DNA of 64,000 nucleotides from Roseomonas marmotae (lineage in GTDB: Bacteria > Pseudomonadota > Alphaproteobacteria > Acetobacterales > Acetobacteraceae), in contig NZ_CP061091.1 in assembly GCF_017654485.1 (NCBI RefSeq), forward strand, positions 1 through 64,000, in the 5' to 3' direction. Position 1 is the stretch's first letter. Each line of letters begins with the position of its first letter. Shown here in pieces: positions 62,885 through 64,000 of the stretch. The position numbers were made by a program, and so were the translations under genes. Under the pieces are notes generated by a model that had not been told where the DNA came from, made no database searches, and saw nothing but the letters and a program-made list of their open reading frames with translations.

Positions 62885-63313
62885 TCAGGCGAAGCGCTTC
62901 ACGTAGAAGATGCGGTCATGGCCGGGCGGATAGTCGGTGATCCGCCCGCATTCCACGAAGCCCAGCTTGCGGTAGAAATCCGGCGCCTGGAAGGTCCAGG
63001 TATCCAGCCACATGCCCTGCAGGCCCCGGCGCCGCGCCTCCTCCTCGGCCAGGCGCATCGCCTCGCGCCCCAGCCCCTGGCCCCGGGCGGGGCCGAGCGC
63101 CAGCAGTTCCACGAAGAGGAAGCCGTAGATCACGCGCCCCCAGAGGCCGCCGACCACCTCCCCCGCCGCGTCCCTCACCGTCACGGCCAGAGGGCGCCAG
63201 TCGCCGGGCCCGGCCGCCTGCTCGTTATGGGCCGAGAGCGGCGCCACGATCCTGGCGCGCATCTCGGCATCCGGCTCCGCCTCCAGGGCGAGTATCCACC
63301 GGTCGCTGCTCAT
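62885..63313 (-). CDS. GNAT-family N-acetyltransferase
   Basis: This 142-residue acetyltransferase has acetyl-CoA-binding motif A at about 76-88 (PARGQGLGREAMRLA), followed by RGLQGMWLDTWTFQAPDFYRKLGFVECGRI, the usual beta6-beta7 pattern of GNAT proteins. The N terminus differs from typical ribosomal-protein acetylases. The acceptor is unknown. It lies 148 bases from the ABC ATPase gene and is not linked to it by function. Confidence 0.88.
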   Translation of the reverse strand: MSSDRWILALEAEPDAEMRARIVAPLSAHNEQAAGPGDWRPLAVTVRDAAGEVVGGLWGRVIYGFLFVELLALGPARGQGLGREAMRLAEEEARRRGLQGMWLDTWTFQAPDFYRKLGFVECGRITDYPPGHDRIFYVKRFA

Positions 63314-63464
63314 CGGGACGTTTCCTTATCAAGCCCGGTCGCGGCCATTCTAAGCAGCCCCGCCGCGCCGGGCGAAGCCCCCCCCCGCATCCCGTGCTGG
63401 GCCTGGGGGCCGCATCGGCTCATAGTGGCGCCTTCCGCGCCCCCTGATTCAGGCAGGACCCGTC

Positions 63465-64000
63465 ATGAGCACCAACGCGACCCCCGCCACCATCCACCGC
63501 CAGGACTACCGCCCGCCCGCCTTCCTGGTGGACAGCGTGGAGCTGCATGTCGCGCTGCACCCCACCGCCACCCGCGTGCGCGCCCGCCTGGCCATGCGCC
63601 GCAACGGCGATGCCCGTGACCTGGAGCTGGACGGAGAAGCGCTGACGCTGATCGAGGCCAGCCTGGACGGCGCCCCCCTCGCCGCCCCGCGGATGGAGCA
63701 TCTGCCCGGCGGCGGCCTCCGCATCGCCGATGCGCCCGATGCCTTCGTGCTGGAGACGCTGGTCGAGATCTCGCCGGAGGCGAATACCGAGCTCTCCGGC
63801 CTCTACCTCTCCGGCGGCAACTACTTCACGCAATGCGAGGCCGAGGGTTTCCGCCGCATCACCTTCTTCCCGGACCGGCCGGATGTGATGGCGCGCTACA
63901 CCGTGACCATCGAGGCGGACAAGGCGACCTGCCCCGTGCTGCTCTCCAACGGCAATCCCGCGGGCGCCGGCGACCTGCCGGGCGACCGCCACTGGGCGCG
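63465..64000 (+). CDS. pepN: Aminopeptidase N (PepN, M1 family), 5' part
   Basis: The first 178 residues of an M1 metallopeptidase run off the right edge of the window. The N-terminal beta-domain matches PepN: TIHRQDYRPPAFLVDSVELHVAL, LSGLYLSGGNYFTQCEAEGFRRITFF and PDVMARYTVTIEADK. The HExxH zinc site lies downstream, outside the window. CAGGA lies 7 bases before the ATG at 63465. This alphaproteobacterial PepN would be about 850-880 residues if complete. Confidence 0.9.
   Translation, partial: MSTNATPATIHRQDYRPPAFLVDSVELHVALHPTATRVRARLAMRRNGDARDLELDGEALTLIEASLDGAPLAAPRMEHLPGGGLRIADAPDAFVLETLVEISPEANTELSGLYLSGGNYFTQCEAEGFRRITFFPDRPDVMARYTVTIEADKATCPVLLSNGNPAGAGDLPGDRHWA

Overview
The window is very GC-rich and densely coded. 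It looks like the chromosome of an alphaproteobacterium of the Acetobacteraceae, probably close to Roseomonas. Supporting signs are a GcrA-type cell-cycle regulator, a Bug/TctC periplasmic binding protein, Sua5-type TsaC, PepA next to HolC, an alphaproteobacterial rkp-like capsule-lipid module and frequent GTG/TTG starts. The placement is inferred from gene content and composition only. No rRNA, tRNA, CRISPR array, insertion sequence or prophage was seen.

Layout. 0.2-3.4 kb: dnaA, a CHAP lipoprotein and a Bug-type binding protein. 3.6-5.9 kb: tatA and the methionine-salvage genes mtnB-mtnD-mtnC. 6.0-10.9 kb: a CorA-type transporter, aquaporin, an ABC exporter and an acetamidase/formamidase. 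11.1-11.7 kb: gcrA with a DnaA-box-like site, a GANTC site and a strong terminator. 11.7-17.8 kb: a phosphonate block (phnC-phnD-phnE-phnE), a DMT permease and divergent phnW, closed by a bidirectional terminator. 17.8-29.2 kb: transporters, MgtC, a LysR/aldo-keto reductase pair, tsaC-cysQ and a membrane protein/GT2 pair. One MFS gene here is frameshifted. 29.2-36.4 kb: a PAS protein in an AT-rich pocket, a DHA2 efflux pump, pepA-holC and arsC-arsB-arsH. 36.4-37.0 kb: the fused stumps of a divergent hmp/nsrR pair. 37.0-38.9 kb: an SDR protein and a hydroxyacid dehydrogenase.

39.1-51.5 kb is the most distinctive part. It is a 12.3-kb single-direction operon: a GT4 glycosyltransferase, a 2468-residue reducing polyketide synthase, an alpha-oxoamine synthase, a formyltransferase and a KpsS-type capsule glycosyltransferase. 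By analogy with rkpA/rkpG of Sinorhizobium and wcbR/wcbT of Burkholderia, it probably builds an unusual amino-lipid used as an acceptor or anchor for a surface polysaccharide. The co-encoded formyltransferase is an unexpected addition.

51.5-64 kb: a methyltransferase, a small membrane protein, mobA-fdhD, an RpiR regulator, a flavin monooxygenase, a FepA-type siderophore receptor behind a near-consensus Fur box, a second methyltransferase, an amino-acid ABC transporter without a binding protein, a GNAT enzyme and the start of an aminopeptidase N gene cut by the window edge.
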